From CAZDQL01 sp964507325 (GTDB taxonomy: Bacteria > Planctomycetota > UBA1135 > GCA-002686595): 64,000 bases of DNA. Where the stretch lies: assembly GCA_964507325.1 (NCBI GenBank), contig CAZDQL010000020.1, positions 1-64,000 on the forward strand. Reading direction: 5' to 3'. A model generated the notes under the pieces. That model was given only the letters and a program-made list of their open reading frames with translations. It ran no database searches and was not told the DNA's origin. Made by a program: the position numbers and the translations under genes. Below, piece after piece: positions 49,584 to 59,645 of the stretch (its first letter is position 1; the number at the start of each line of letters is the position of its first letter).

Positions 49584-50105
49584 GTGACCGAGCCGCGATC
49601 CGACCCCGAGCCCACCGGCCTGAGCCACCTGCGGGGTGAGGGGGGCGCTACCGAATCGCAAATGGTGGACGTCTCCGCCAAGCCGGTGACCGCCCGCAGC
49701 GCCCTGGCCCGCGCCCGCCTGACCTTCCCCCCCGGGATGCTGGAGCGCGTGCTCGCCGCCGGCGGCCCCAAGGGGCCGATCGCGGAGGTCGCCCGGGTGG
49801 CCGGAATCGGGGCCGCCAAGCGCACCGGGGAGCTGATCCCCATGTGCCACCCCCTGGGCCTCGATCACGTCGAGGTGCGGCTCGAGCCGCTGGGGGAGGC
49901 GACCCTCGAGGTGCGCTGCCGGAGCGCCTGCACCGGCCGCACGGGGGTCGAGATGGAGGCGATGGTGGGGGCCGCGGTGGCGGCCCTGACCGTCTACGAC
50001 ATGGTCAAGGGCCACGACAAGGGGGTGCGCATCGAGTCGGTGGCGCTGCTCGAAAAGACCGGGGGGAAATCGGGGACCTGGCGGGCGGGCGATGATCCCA
50101 CCTGA
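49584..50105 (+). CDS. moaC: Cyclic pyranopterin monophosphate synthase
   Basis: A 173-aa enzyme of molybdenum-cofactor synthesis that, after MoaA, forms cyclic pyranopterin monophosphate. LSHLRGEGGATESQMVDVSAK is close to the family start; MCHPLGLDHVEV, MEAMVGAAVAALTVYDMVKG and KTGGKSGTW contain the catalytic Lys, Asp and His residues. The family forms hexamers in the cytosol. The frame is open far upstream, but GTG 49584 gives a normal length with a short extension. No other moa genes are in the window. It is followed 57 bp later by accB, with its own promoter-like hexamer. Confidence 0.94.
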   Translation: MTEPRSDPEPTGLSHLRGEGGATESQMVDVSAKPVTARSALARARLTFPPGMLERVLAAGGPKGPIAEVARVAGIGAAKRTGELIPMCHPLGLDHVEVRLEPLGEATLEVRCRSACTGRTGVEMEAMVGAAVAALTVYDMVKGHDKGVRIESVALLEKTGGKSGTWRAGDDPT

Positions 50106-50114
50106 GGACCCGGC

Positions 50115-50120
50115 TACACT
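50115..50120 (+). promoter_or_regulatory. Possible -10 hexamer TACACT for accB
   Basis: TACACT lies 42 nt before ATG 50163, in the gap after moaC. It is one of the clearest hexamers in the window, but no -35 was found. Confidence 0.35.
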
Positions 50121-50162
50121 CTCCCTTTTGGTGCCCAGACGCTAGCACCCGAGGCGACCCCC

Positions 50163-50641
50163 ATGGACCTGAAGCTGATCCGCAATCTCGTACGCATCAT
50201 GGAGCGTGGCGAGGTGAGCGAGCTGGAGATCGACGACGAGAAGGCTGGTCTGCGCGTCCATCTGAAGCGCGGCGAGAGCGGCCCGGTACCTGCCGCGGGC
50301 ACCTCGGTGGTGATGGTCCCCGGGGCCGGGGCAGCGATGGGCCCCGTGTCCCTGCCCGGCGCCGACGACGAGGACGGGGCGGCCGGAGGCCGCCCGGAGG
50401 GCCTGGAGGAGATCACCAGCCCGATGGTCGGGACCTTCTACCGCGCGCCCTCCCCCGGAGCGGACCCCTTCTCCGACGTGGGGACCACCATCGACGAGGA
50501 GAGCGTGGTCTGCATCATCGAGGCGATGAAGGTCATGAACGAGATCAAGGCCGAGATGCGCGGCCAGATCGTGGAGATCCTGGTCGAGAACGGCGAACCG
50601 GTCGAGTTCGGTCAGCCGCTCTTCCTGGTCAAGCCGAGCTG

Positions 50642-50642
<1 letters not shown>
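50163..50642 (+). CDS. accB: Acetyl-CoA carboxylase biotin carboxyl carrier protein
   Basis: A 159-aa subunit that carries carboxybiotin between AccC and the carboxyltransferase, the first step of fatty-acid synthesis. The N-terminal helix and strand (LKLIRNLVRIMERGEVSELEI) are typical. A Gly/Ala/Pro-rich linker spans 38-80. The biotinyl domain (about 83-157) has the biotinylated Lys123 in IIEAMKVMNEI and the 'thumb' region. The stop overlaps the accC start (TGATG), the usual coupled arrangement. A promoter-like TACACT lies 42 nt upstream. Confidence 0.96.
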
Positions 50643-52020
<1,378 letters not shown>

Positions 52021-52024
<4 letters not shown>

Positions 52025-52947
52025 GCCCCCGGGGCGGGAGCAGGTGGTGGGTCCTGGCGCGCCGCGCGGCCGCCGCTTGCCTGCTCCTGGCGGCCACGGG
52101 CTGCTACGTGAACACCCAGCGCTTCGTGGGCCCCATGGCGGCGACCGAGGAGCCCCTGCCCCCGGGCACCACCGGCCTCTACCCGGCCGGTCCGGAAGAG
52201 GTGCTCGTGACCCGCCTGGCGGATCCGGTCTTCCTCAGGCGTCCGGGGGAGGCCTCCAGCTATCCCCTCTACCACTACCGCAAGCAGGCGCGGGTCAACG
52301 CCGGCTCGTGGATCTTCTGCGGCGCGGGGGGGCGCGTGAGCGTGCTCTACCCCGACAACACCGAGGTGATCCTGTCGGGTCTGGGGTCGGGAGTGGTGGG
52401 ATCGGAGAGCCGGGGCGAGCCGATCTTCTTCCTGCTCCAGTGCGACCGCGCCAGCGTGACCCTGCAGCCGGGACAGCAGCTGCGCCTCTTGGGGGGAGCG
52501 GTGCTCTCGGCCGACTCGGGACCGATCGCCATCGAGCGGCTCCTGGACGAGGTGTTGCGCGTCAGCAACCGCTCCCTGGGCGCCGCGCGCATCGCCTACC
52601 GCGATCAGGTCTTCCTGCTCGATCCCTCCCAGATGATCCACCTGCCGCTCTTGCAGACCGGTTCCGCTCCCAGTGAGCCGGAGGAGGGCTACCAGACCCT
52701 GTGGGCCGCCGGGCAGCATCTGCGCGTGCGGGGCGAGGTCGAGACCGTCGACGACTCGCGGGGCGTGCGGCTGAGGGCCCTGGGGGAGCACGACCTCGCC
52801 GGCTTCGGATTGCGGGTCCGGCTCGATCCCGGTGACGAGGTGCTCTTCAGCGACCTCGCCGAAGCGGTGGGGGGCGCCTCCGACGCCCTGCTTCCCGAGC
52901 AGCCCGATCTCCCCCCGACGGGAGAGGCTGGTGAAGAAGAGCGCTGA
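52021..52947 (+). CDS. Lipoprotein of unknown function downstream of accC
   Basis: A 308-aa protein with a lipoprotein signal (LLLAATGCYV; Cys at about 27). The mature part is strand-rich with Gly and Asp turns (ARVNAGSWIFCGAGGRVSVLYPDNTEVILSG region near 95-125; GGAVLSADSGPIAIERLL near 160) that resembles FecR/iron-dicitrate-sensor-like or LysM-free beta domains, but I find no diagnostic motif. A Pro/Glu-rich tail ends the protein. ATG 52021 overlaps the accC stop (ATGA), and the stop is 1 bp before the UDP-xylose synthase start. Location at the envelope is fairly sure; function is not known. Confidence 0.7.
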
Positions 52948-52948
52948 C

Positions 52949-53902
52949 ATGGGCGCGGGGCGGGTCCTGATCACCGGCGGCGCGGGCTTCCTGGGCAGCC
53001 ACCTGTGCGAGCGCTTCCTGGCCGAGGGCTGGGAGGTGATCTGCATGGACAACCTGATCACCGGGGACCTGGTCAACGTCGAGCAGCTCTTCAGTCAGGC
53101 CTGCTTCCACTTCGAGGAGCGCGACGTCACCGAGTACCTGCACGTGGTCGGCGAGCTGGACGCCATCCTGCACTTCGCCTCGCCCGCCAGCCCCATCGAC
53201 TATCTCGAGTTCCCCATCCAGACCCTCAAGGTCGGCTCGCTCGGCACCCACAAGGCGCTGGGCTTGGCGCGCGCCAAGGGGGCGCGCTTCCTGCTCGCCT
53301 CCACTTCGGAGTGCTACGGGGACCCCCTGGTGCACCCCCAGTCGGAGGATTACTGGGGCAACGTCAACCCGGTCGGTCCGCGCGGCGTCTACGACGAGGC
53401 CAAACGCTTCGCCGAGGCGATGACGATGGCCTACCACCGCTACCACGGCGTCGACACGCGCATCGCGCGCATCTTCAACACGTACGGACCGCGCATGCGG
53501 TTGAACGACGGCCGCGCACTGCCGGCCTTCATGTCGCAAGCCCTGGGGGGGCGTCCGCTGACCGTCTTCGGTGACGGCAGCCAGACGCGCTCCTTCTGCT
53601 ACGTGGATGACCTGGTGGAGGGGATCTGGCGTCTCCTGCACTCCGCAGAGGTGCATCCCACCAACATCGGCAACCCCTCCGAATTGACGATCCTGGAGTT
53701 TGCCAAGACGGTGGTGGAGATCGCGGGCTCGAGCTCGGAGATCAGCTTCCAGCCCCTGCCCGAGGACGATCCCAAGGTGCGCCAGCCGGACATCACCAAG
53801 GCCATCGAGCTCCTCGACTGGCGACCTGAGGTGGAGCTGGCGGTCGGTCTGCGACGGACGCTGGAGTACTTCCGCGTCCGTCTGGGGGTGAACGGGAACT
53901 GA
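52949..53902 (+). CDS. UDP-glucuronate decarboxylase (UDP-xylose synthase)
   Basis: A 317-aa SDR enzyme converting UDP-glucuronate to UDP-xylose with transient NAD reduction. VLITGGAGFLGSHLCERFL is the cofactor loop; FASPASPIDYL, STSECYGDP followed by HPQSEDYWGNVNP, and YDEAKRFAEAM are closely diagnostic of UXS enzymes and include the catalytic Tyr and Lys. ATG 52949 is used; a GTG at 52931 would add six residues. The ATG is preceded by GAAGAG about 9 nt upstream. It begins the nucleotide-sugar block and implies xylose, or a UDP-xylose-derived sugar, in the polymer. Confidence 0.9.
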   Translation: MGAGRVLITGGAGFLGSHLCERFLAEGWEVICMDNLITGDLVNVEQLFSQACFHFEERDVTEYLHVVGELDAILHFASPASPIDYLEFPIQTLKVGSLGTHKALGLARAKGARFLLASTSECYGDPLVHPQSEDYWGNVNPVGPRGVYDEAKRFAEAMTMAYHRYHGVDTRIARIFNTYGPRMRLNDGRALPAFMSQALGGRPLTVFGDGSQTRSFCYVDDLVEGIWRLLHSAEVHPTNIGNPSELTILEFAKTVVEIAGSSSEISFQPLPEDDPKVRQPDITKAIELLDWRPEVELAVGLRRTLEYFRVRLGVNGN

Positions 53903-53950
53903 GTCGGCACTCGGAATCACAGAGGACAGAGAGGACAGGAGAACGGGAGC

Positions 53951-55801
53951 ATGTGCGGCATCGTCGGTGCGATCCTCTCCGAGGGCACGGTGGTCGATGG
54001 CCTGGTGGCGGGCCTCAGGGTGCTCGAATACCGCGGCTACGACAGCTCGGGGGTGGCGGTGGCCAAGGACGGCGCCGTCCTGGTGCGCAAGAAGGAGGGA
54101 CGGCTCGCCAACCTGGAGCAAGTGCTCGTCGACGGCGGGCTGGACGGGGCCCTGGTCGGCATCGGCCACACCCGCTGGGCGACCCACGGCGAGCCCAGCG
54201 ACCGCAACGCCCATCCCCACACCGGCTCGGGCTCGAGGCTGGCGCTGGTGCACAACGGGATCATCGAGAACTACCTCGAGCTGAGGGAGGAGCTGACCAG
54301 CGCGGGGGTCGAGTTCCGCTCGGACACCGACACCGAGGTCCTGGCGCACCTGATCGAGCGCGAGCTCGAGGGGGGCGCCGCCGGGCTGCCCGACGCCGTG
54401 CGCGCCTGCCTGCGCCGCGTCGAGGGCTACTACGCCCTGGCGGTGTTGGCGATCTCGGAGGACGGGGAGCGCGAGCTGGTCTGCGCGCGCCAGGGGCCCC
54501 CCCTGGCGGTGGCGACCACCGTCGACGCGGCCTTCCTGGCCTCCGATCTCCTGGGTCTGATCCCCTACACCAACCGCGTGGCCTTCCTCGAGGACGGCGA
54601 CGTGGCGGTGCTCACTCCGGGGCAGATCCTGGTCACCGACTTCGGGGGCGAGCGGGTCGAGCGGCTGGCGCGGCGCATCGACTGGGATCCCGAGGACTCC
54701 GGACGGGGTCACTGGCCCCACTACATGCTCAAGGAGATCCACGAGCAGCCGGACGTCCTGGCCCGCACCACCTTCGATCGCATCGACCTCGAGGCGGGGG
54801 ACGTGCGCTTCGAGGAGGGGGCCTTCGGCGACGACTTCCTGGGGGACGTCGAGCGCGTGCAGATCACCGCCTGCGGTACCGCCCTGCACGCCGGCTGGAT
54901 CGCGCGCTACCTGATCGAGGGGCTGGCGCGGGTGCCGGTGGACGTGGACTTCGCCAGCGAGTTTCGCTACCGCACTCCGCTGATCGTCCCCGGCACCCTG
55001 GCGATGGCCATCTCCCAGTCCGGCGAGACCGCCGACACCCTGGCGGCCACCCGACTGGCTCGCGAGCTGGGGGCCAAGGTGGCCGCCATCTGCAACGTGG
55101 AGGGCTCCTCCCAGGCGCGCGAGGCGGACGCGGTCATCCTGACCCACGCGGGACCCGAGATCGGCGTCGCCAGCACCAAGGCCTTCACCGCCCAGGTGAG
55201 CGCCGCCGTGCTGCTCGCGCTGCGCCTGGCGCGCTGCAAGGGCGTCCTCAGCGCGGGAGAGGCGCGCGAGCTCCTGGACGAGCTGCGCCTCTTGCGGCCC
55301 AAGCTCGACTCCCTGCTCACCGAGCGCTACGTGAGCAACGTGCGCCGGCTGGCGCGCCTGCACCTGGACCAGCGCGGCTTCCTCTTCCTGGGGCGGGGGG
55401 TCAACTTCCCCGTCGCCCTCGAGGGAGCGCTGAAGCTGAAGGAGATCTCCTACATGCACGCCGAGGGCTACGCGGCGGGGGAGATGAAGCACGGTCCGAT
55501 CGCCCTCATCGACCCCGACATGACGATCGTGGTGGTCAACTCCGTCGGCAAGGTCGCCGACAAGGTGCGCGCCAACATCGAGCAGGTGAAGGCGCGCGGT
55601 GGAATCACGGTCAGCGTCGGCTCCGACCCCCAGAGCCACGCCGTGGCCGACGAGGTGCTCGAGGTTCCGGTGTCGAGCGAGTGGCTCTCGCCGATCCTGA
55701 ACACCATTCCCCTGCAGCTGCTCTCCTACGCGATCGCGGACCTGCGCGGCTGCGACATCGACAAGCCTCGCAACCTGGCCAAGAGCGTGACCGTCGAATG
55801 A
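53951..55801 (+). CDS. glmS: Glutamine-fructose-6-phosphate aminotransferase
   Basis: A 616-aa enzyme forming glucosamine 6-phosphate from fructose 6-phosphate and glutamine, the entry to UDP-GlcNAc. MCGIVGAI places the N-terminal nucleophile Cys2 (after Met removal). VLEYRGYDSSGVAV and HTRWATHG are glutaminase motifs; two SIS domains (about 295-430 and 465-600) hold AISQSGETADTLAA and the C-terminal DKPRNLAKSVTVE. Length is typical. AGGAG at about 53938 is the ribosome site. No glmS ribozyme-like leader is seen in the 48-bp gap. It overlaps the next gene by ATGA, so amino-sugar supply is tied to this glycan block. Confidence 0.96.
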   Translation: MCGIVGAILSEGTVVDGLVAGLRVLEYRGYDSSGVAVAKDGAVLVRKKEGRLANLEQVLVDGGLDGALVGIGHTRWATHGEPSDRNAHPHTGSGSRLALVHNGIIENYLELREELTSAGVEFRSDTDTEVLAHLIERELEGGAAGLPDAVRACLRRVEGYYALAVLAISEDGERELVCARQGPPLAVATTVDAAFLASDLLGLIPYTNRVAFLEDGDVAVLTPGQILVTDFGGERVERLARRIDWDPEDSGRGHWPHYMLKEIHEQPDVLARTTFDRIDLEAGDVRFEEGAFGDDFLGDVERVQITACGTALHAGWIARYLIEGLARVPVDVDFASEFRYRTPLIVPGTLAMAISQSGETADTLAATRLARELGAKVAAICNVEGSSQAREADAVILTHAGPEIGVASTKAFTAQVSAAVLLALRLARCKGVLSAGEARELLDELRLLRPKLDSLLTERYVSNVRRLARLHLDQRGFLFLGRGVNFPVALEGALKLKEISYMHAEGYAAGEMKHGPIALIDPDMTIVVVNSVGKVADKVRANIEQVKARGGITVSVGSDPQSHAVADEVLEVPVSSEWLSPILNTIPLQLLSYAIADLRGCDIDKPRNLAKSVTVE

Positions 55802-56736
55802 AGGCCCTCGTCACCGGAGGAGCCGGTTTCATCGGCTCCCACATCTCTCAACGCCTGCTGGAGCGCGGCGACGAGGTCGTCGTGCTCGACAACTTCAACG
55901 ACTTCTACGACCCGGCCATCAAGCGCGGCAACGTCGAGGAGGCGCTCGGCGGCGCGCGCGTGGTCGAGGGCGACATCCGCGACCGCGAGCTGGTGGACGA
56001 GCTGATGGGGCAGGGGATCGACACCCTGGTGCACCTGGCCGCCATGGCGGGCGTGCGGCCCAGCGTCGAGGACCCGCTGCTCTACCAGGACGTCAACGTG
56101 CGCGGCACGATGAACCTGATGGAGGCGCTGCGCAGGAACCCCGGAACGCGCTTCGTCTTCGCCAGCTCGTCATCGGTCTACGGCGGCAACGAGCGCGTGC
56201 CCTTCCGCGAGAGCGATGAGATCCACCACCCGGTCTCCCCCTACGCCGCCACCAAGCGCGCCGGAGAGCTGCTGGCCTACACCTTCCACCACCTCTTCTC
56301 GATCCCCACCACCTGCCTGCGCTTCTTCACCGTCTACGGCCCGCGCCAGCGCCCCGAGATGGCGATCCACAAGTTCGTCAACAAGGTGCTGGCCGGCGAG
56401 GCGATCCCCTTCTTCGGGGACGGCACCAGTCGCCGCGACTACACCTACATCGACGACATCGTGGACGGCGTGCTGCGCTCGATCGACCGTTGCCAGGGGT
56501 ACGAGGTCTACAACCTGGGAGAGTCCCAGACGACCACCCTGCGCGAGCTGGTGGCCCTGATCGGTGAGGCCTGCGGCCGCGAGCCGATCCTCGAAGAGCT
56601 GCCGATGCAGCCCGGCGACGTGCTGGTGACCTATGCCGACGTTTCCAAGGCCCGGGAGCGCCTTGGCTACAGCCCCGCGGTCCCGGTCCGGGAGGGGTTG
56701 AGGCGCTTCATGGAGTGGTACCGGGCCCGCCACTAG
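55798..56736 (+). CDS. NAD-dependent UDP-sugar 4-epimerase (UDP-glucuronate/GalE-like)
   Basis: A 312-aa SDR enzyme. MKALVTGGAGFIGSHISQRL gives the NAD site; FASSSSVYGGN and YAATKRAGELLAYTF carry Ser and the Tyr/Lys pair. VLDNFNDFYDPAIKRGN is the pattern I associate with UDP-glucuronate 4-epimerases, making UDP-galacturonate, though UDP-GlcNAc/Glc epimerases are close. It forms an ATGA overlap with glmS. Located between glmS and rmlA, it probably adjusts the UDP-sugar pool for the exopolysaccharide. A possible hexamer TAAGGT at 56778-56783 lies in the gap before rmlA. Confidence 0.85.
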   Translation: MKALVTGGAGFIGSHISQRLLERGDEVVVLDNFNDFYDPAIKRGNVEEALGGARVVEGDIRDRELVDELMGQGIDTLVHLAAMAGVRPSVEDPLLYQDVNVRGTMNLMEALRRNPGTRFVFASSSSVYGGNERVPFRESDEIHHPVSPYAATKRAGELLAYTFHHLFSIPTTCLRFFTVYGPRQRPEMAIHKFVNKVLAGEAIPFFGDGTSRRDYTYIDDIVDGVLRSIDRCQGYEVYNLGESQTTTLRELVALIGEACGREPILEELPMQPGDVLVTYADVSKARERLGYSPAVPVREGLRRFMEWYRARH

Positions 56737-56879
56737 CTCGGTTCGAGGCCCCCCTCCCGCTTCATCCCCAGGTGGTGTAAGGTTTCGCCCCCTCTGAGTC
56801 GACAAAACCCCCTCCTGTCTCGTCGACGCGACCCCCCGCGCCGACCTTGTCACGCGAGCTCCAAGGACTCCACGGAACC

Positions 56880-57611
56880 ATGAAGGGAGTCATCCTGGCC
56901 GGCGGCCTGGGAACGCGCCTCTTCCCGCTGACCAAGATCACCAACAAGCACCTGCTGCCGGTCTACGACAAGCCGATGATCTACTACCCGATCCGGACGC
57001 TGGTCAACGCCGGGATCGACGACATCATGATCGTCACCGGCGGGCGCAAGTCCGGGGACTTCCTCTCCCTCTTGGGGAACGGAAAGGACTTCGGGCTGCA
57101 GCACCTGAACTACACCTACCAGGAGGGCGAGGGGGGCATCGCCGAAGCGCTGGGGCTGTGTGAGCACTGGTCGGGTGGGGCGCCGATCGTGGTGGTGCTG
57201 GGGGACAACCTGATCGAGAAGAACATCGTGCAGGCGGTGACCGACTTCCGCGACCAGGGAGAGGGCGCGAAGATCATCTTGAAGGAGGTCCACGATCCCG
57301 AGCGCTTCGGGGTCGCCAGGCTGGAGGGGGATCGCGTCGTGGGCATCATCGAGAAGCCCAAGGACCCCCCTTCGAATCTGGCGGTGATCGGCATCTACAT
57401 GTACGACAGCCGCGTGTGGGACATCATCCAGAACCTGGAGCCCTCCGACCGCGGCGAGCTGGAGATCACCGACGTCAACAACTGGTACATCCAGGACGGC
57501 TCCCTCTCCTACCAGGTCCTCGACGGCTGGTGGACCGACGCCGGGACCTTCGAGTCGCTCTTCAGCGCCAGCAAGCTGGTGGCCGAAGGTGGCGCCAATC
57601 ACCTCGACTGA
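56880..57611 (+). CDS. rmlA: Glucose-1-phosphate thymidylyltransferase (short form)
   Basis: A 243-aa nucleotidyltransferase that makes dTDP-glucose from dTTP and glucose 1-phosphate. MKGVILAGGLGTRLFPLT is the nucleotide loop; KHLLPVYDKPMIYYPI and EKPKDPPSNLAVIGIYMYD are strongly diagnostic of sugar-phosphate nucleotidylyltransferases. It lacks the extra C-terminal helices of the 290-aa RmlA (shorter than Salmonella RmlA), matching the RmlA/RfbA-like short group. ATG 56880 is chosen over an upstream frame extension. It starts the rmlA-rmlD-rmlB run, 14 bp before the next gene. Confidence 0.93.
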   Translation: MKGVILAGGLGTRLFPLTKITNKHLLPVYDKPMIYYPIRTLVNAGIDDIMIVTGGRKSGDFLSLLGNGKDFGLQHLNYTYQEGEGGIAEALGLCEHWSGGAPIVVVLGDNLIEKNIVQAVTDFRDQGEGAKIILKEVHDPERFGVARLEGDRVVGIIEKPKDPPSNLAVIGIYMYDSRVWDIIQNLEPSDRGELEITDVNNWYIQDGSLSYQVLDGWWTDAGTFESLFSASKLVAEGGANHLD

Positions 57612-57624
57612 GAGATCGCACACC

Positions 57625-58506
57625 GTGGCTGAGCGCGTACTCGTGACCGGCGCCGCCGGGATGCTGGGCAGCCAGGTGCTGTTGGCCGCACCGGACGAGC
57701 TGGCGGTCGTCGGCACCGACCTCAAGGAGGCGCCGGGGGTGGACGCCGTCGGCGTCGACCTGGCGCAGCCGGAGGAGGTGGCCGCTCTCTTCGAGCAGTT
57801 CAGCCCCCTGGATGGGGTGATCCACACTGCGGCCTACACGGCGGTCGACAAGGCGGAGGAGGAAGTCGATCTGGCGCGACGCGCCAACTCCACCGCTTGC
57901 CAGGTGGTGGCCCAGGCCTGCGAGCGCGCCGACGTCGCCATGGTGGTGGTCTCGACCGACTTCGTCTTCGACGGCCGGCGCTCCTCCCCCTACCCCGAGA
58001 GCGCGCCCACCAATCCCCTCGGCGTCTACGGGCGCACCAAGCTGGAAGGGGAGCAGGCGGCGCGCGCTGTCCATCCCGAGGGGGCGCGCATCGTGCGCAC
58101 CCAGTGGCTCTACGGTCCGCGCGGCCAGCACTTCCCCAAGACGATCCAGCGCCTGGCGCGCGAGCGCGACAGCCTGCGGGTGGTGCACGACCAGATCGGG
58201 GTCCCCACCTCGACCCTCGAGTTGGCGCCCGCCCTGTGGGAGGTGCTGCGACGCGGCGAGGCGGGGATCTACCACGCCGCCTGCAGCGGCCAGTCCTCCT
58301 GGTACGACTTCGCCGTGGCGGTGGTGGAGTACTCCGGGATCGAGGGGGTGACCGTCGAACCCTGCACGACGGAGGAATTCCCGCGCCCCGCCCCGCGCCC
58401 CGCCTACAGTGTGCTCGACAGCTCGAAGCTGGAGGCGCTGCGCGGTGAGCCCCTGGCCCCCTGGCAGGACGCCCTCAAGACCTTCCTCGGCAACGAAGAC
58501 CTATGA
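57625..58506 (+). CDS. rmlD: dTDP-4-dehydrorhamnose reductase
   Basis: A 293-aa SDR enzyme that performs the last step to dTDP-L-rhamnose using NAD(P)H. VLVTGAAGMLGSQVLL is the cofactor loop; VIHTAAYTAVDKAEEE is the family block (usually 'N.aAyT.VD.AE'); VVSTDFVFDGRRSSPY and YGRTKLEGEQAA carry the catalytic Thr, Tyr and Lys. GTG 57625 follows a GAGAG stretch. ATGA overlap with rmlB. The order A-D-B is less common than B-D-A-C, and rmlC, which makes the substrate of RmlD, is not in the window. Confidence 0.92.
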   Translation: MAERVLVTGAAGMLGSQVLLAAPDELAVVGTDLKEAPGVDAVGVDLAQPEEVAALFEQFSPLDGVIHTAAYTAVDKAEEEVDLARRANSTACQVVAQACERADVAMVVVSTDFVFDGRRSSPYPESAPTNPLGVYGRTKLEGEQAARAVHPEGARIVRTQWLYGPRGQHFPKTIQRLARERDSLRVVHDQIGVPTSTLELAPALWEVLRRGEAGIYHAACSGQSSWYDFAVAVVEYSGIEGVTVEPCTTEEFPRPAPRPAYSVLDSSKLEALRGEPLAPWQDALKTFLGNEDL

Positions 58507-59525
58507 CGCGCACTCTGATCGTCACCGGTGGCGCCGGGTTCATCGGCAGCAACTTCATCCACCTGCTGGTCGAGGAGCGCCCCGACTGGCGCCTGGTCAA
58601 CCTGGATGCGCTCACCTACGCCGGCAACCTGGAGAACCTGACCGCGATCGAGGGGCGCGCGGGGTACCACTTCGTGCAGGGGGACGTCGCTCGAGCTGAG
58701 GAGGTGGCGCGCGCCTTCGAGGCCGCCGGTTCCGATCAGCCGGTCTCGGTGGTGCACTTCGCCGCCGAGAGCCACGTCGACCGTTCGATCCTCTCCGGCC
58801 TGCCCTTCGTGCAGAGCAACGTCGTCGGCACCCAGGTGCTCCTCGACGAGGCGCGCCAGCGCGGGGTCGAGCGCTTCGTGCACGTCTCCACCGACGAGGT
58901 CTACGGCGACCTGGGGCCCACCGGCTTCTTCGTCGAGGAGACCCCCCTGGCCCCCAATTCACCCTACAGCGCCTCCAAGGCGGCCAGCGACCTCCTGGTG
59001 CGAGCGGCGGTCAGGACCCACGGCTTCCCGGGCCTGATCACCCGCTGCTCCAACAACTACGGGCCCTACCAGTTCCCCGAGAAGCTGATCCCGCTCATGA
59101 TCGCCAACGCCCGGGAGGACAAACCCCTACCGGTCTACGGGGACGGCATGCAGATCCGGGACTGGCTCTACGTGCGCGACCACTGCGAGGCGATCCTGAC
59201 CGTCCTCGAGCGGGGGGAGGCGGGGGAGGTCTACAACATCGGCGGCCACAACGAGTACCCCAACATCGAGATCGTGCGCCGCATTCTGGTCCATCTGGGC
59301 AAACCGGAGAGCCTGATCAGCTACGTCACCGACCGCCCGGGGCACGACCGGCGCTACGCCATCGACGCCGGCAAGATCGAGCGCGAGCTGGGCTGGCGGC
59401 CCCGCCACACCTTCGAGGAGGCCCTGCCGGTGACCCTGGAGTGGTACTTGGCCCACGACGAGTGGCTCCAAAGGGTCCGCAGCGGGGCCTACCGGGAGTA
59501 CTATCAGGCGCAGTACGGCTCCTGA
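58503..59525 (+). CDS. rmlB: dTDP-glucose 4,6-dehydratase
   Basis: A 340-aa SDR enzyme producing dTDP-4-keto-6-deoxyglucose. LIVTGGAGFIGSNFIHLLV, HFAAESHVDRSI, VSTDEVYGDLG (Thr-Asp-Glu catalytic triad) and YSASKAASDLLVRA (Tyr/Lys) are all textbook RmlB motifs. NNYGPYQFPEKLIPLMI follows. Full length. Its ATG overlaps the rmlD stop. A perfect GC palindrome 48 bp after the stop (59574-59591) may terminate this unit before the export genes. Confidence 0.95.
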   Translation: MTRTLIVTGGAGFIGSNFIHLLVEERPDWRLVNLDALTYAGNLENLTAIEGRAGYHFVQGDVARAEEVARAFEAAGSDQPVSVVHFAAESHVDRSILSGLPFVQSNVVGTQVLLDEARQRGVERFVHVSTDEVYGDLGPTGFFVEETPLAPNSPYSASKAASDLLVRAAVRTHGFPGLITRCSNNYGPYQFPEKLIPLMIANAREDKPLPVYGDGMQIRDWLYVRDHCEAILTVLERGEAGEVYNIGGHNEYPNIEIVRRILVHLGKPESLISYVTDRPGHDRRYAIDAGKIERELGWRPRHTFEEALPVTLEWYLAHDEWLQRVRSGAYREYYQAQYGS

Positions 59526-59573
59526 GCCACGGCTCCGAATCCCCTCCGCCGCCCCGGCCTGCGGAACCCGCCG

Positions 59574-59591
59574 CCCGCGGTCAACCGCGGG
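59574..59591. terminator. Perfect GC-rich palindrome after rmlB
   Basis: CCCGCGGT pairs with ACCGCGGG around the centre CA: an 8-bp stem with a tight loop, followed by GGGGGATCC rather than a T-run. It lies between rmlB and the Wza-like gene in a 120-bp gap. It could be a terminator or processing stem. Confidence 0.4.
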
Positions 59592-59645
59592 GGGGATCCT
59601 GCCGATGTAGGTCCTGAGGTTCCCACGCCCTCCCGCCACCGCCCA

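Noticed and set aside
53923..53943. Tandem AGAGGACAG repeat before glmS
   Set aside because: Only two short units, overlapping the purine-rich ribosome site; most likely chance. No glmS ribozyme or riboswitch structure could be recognised.
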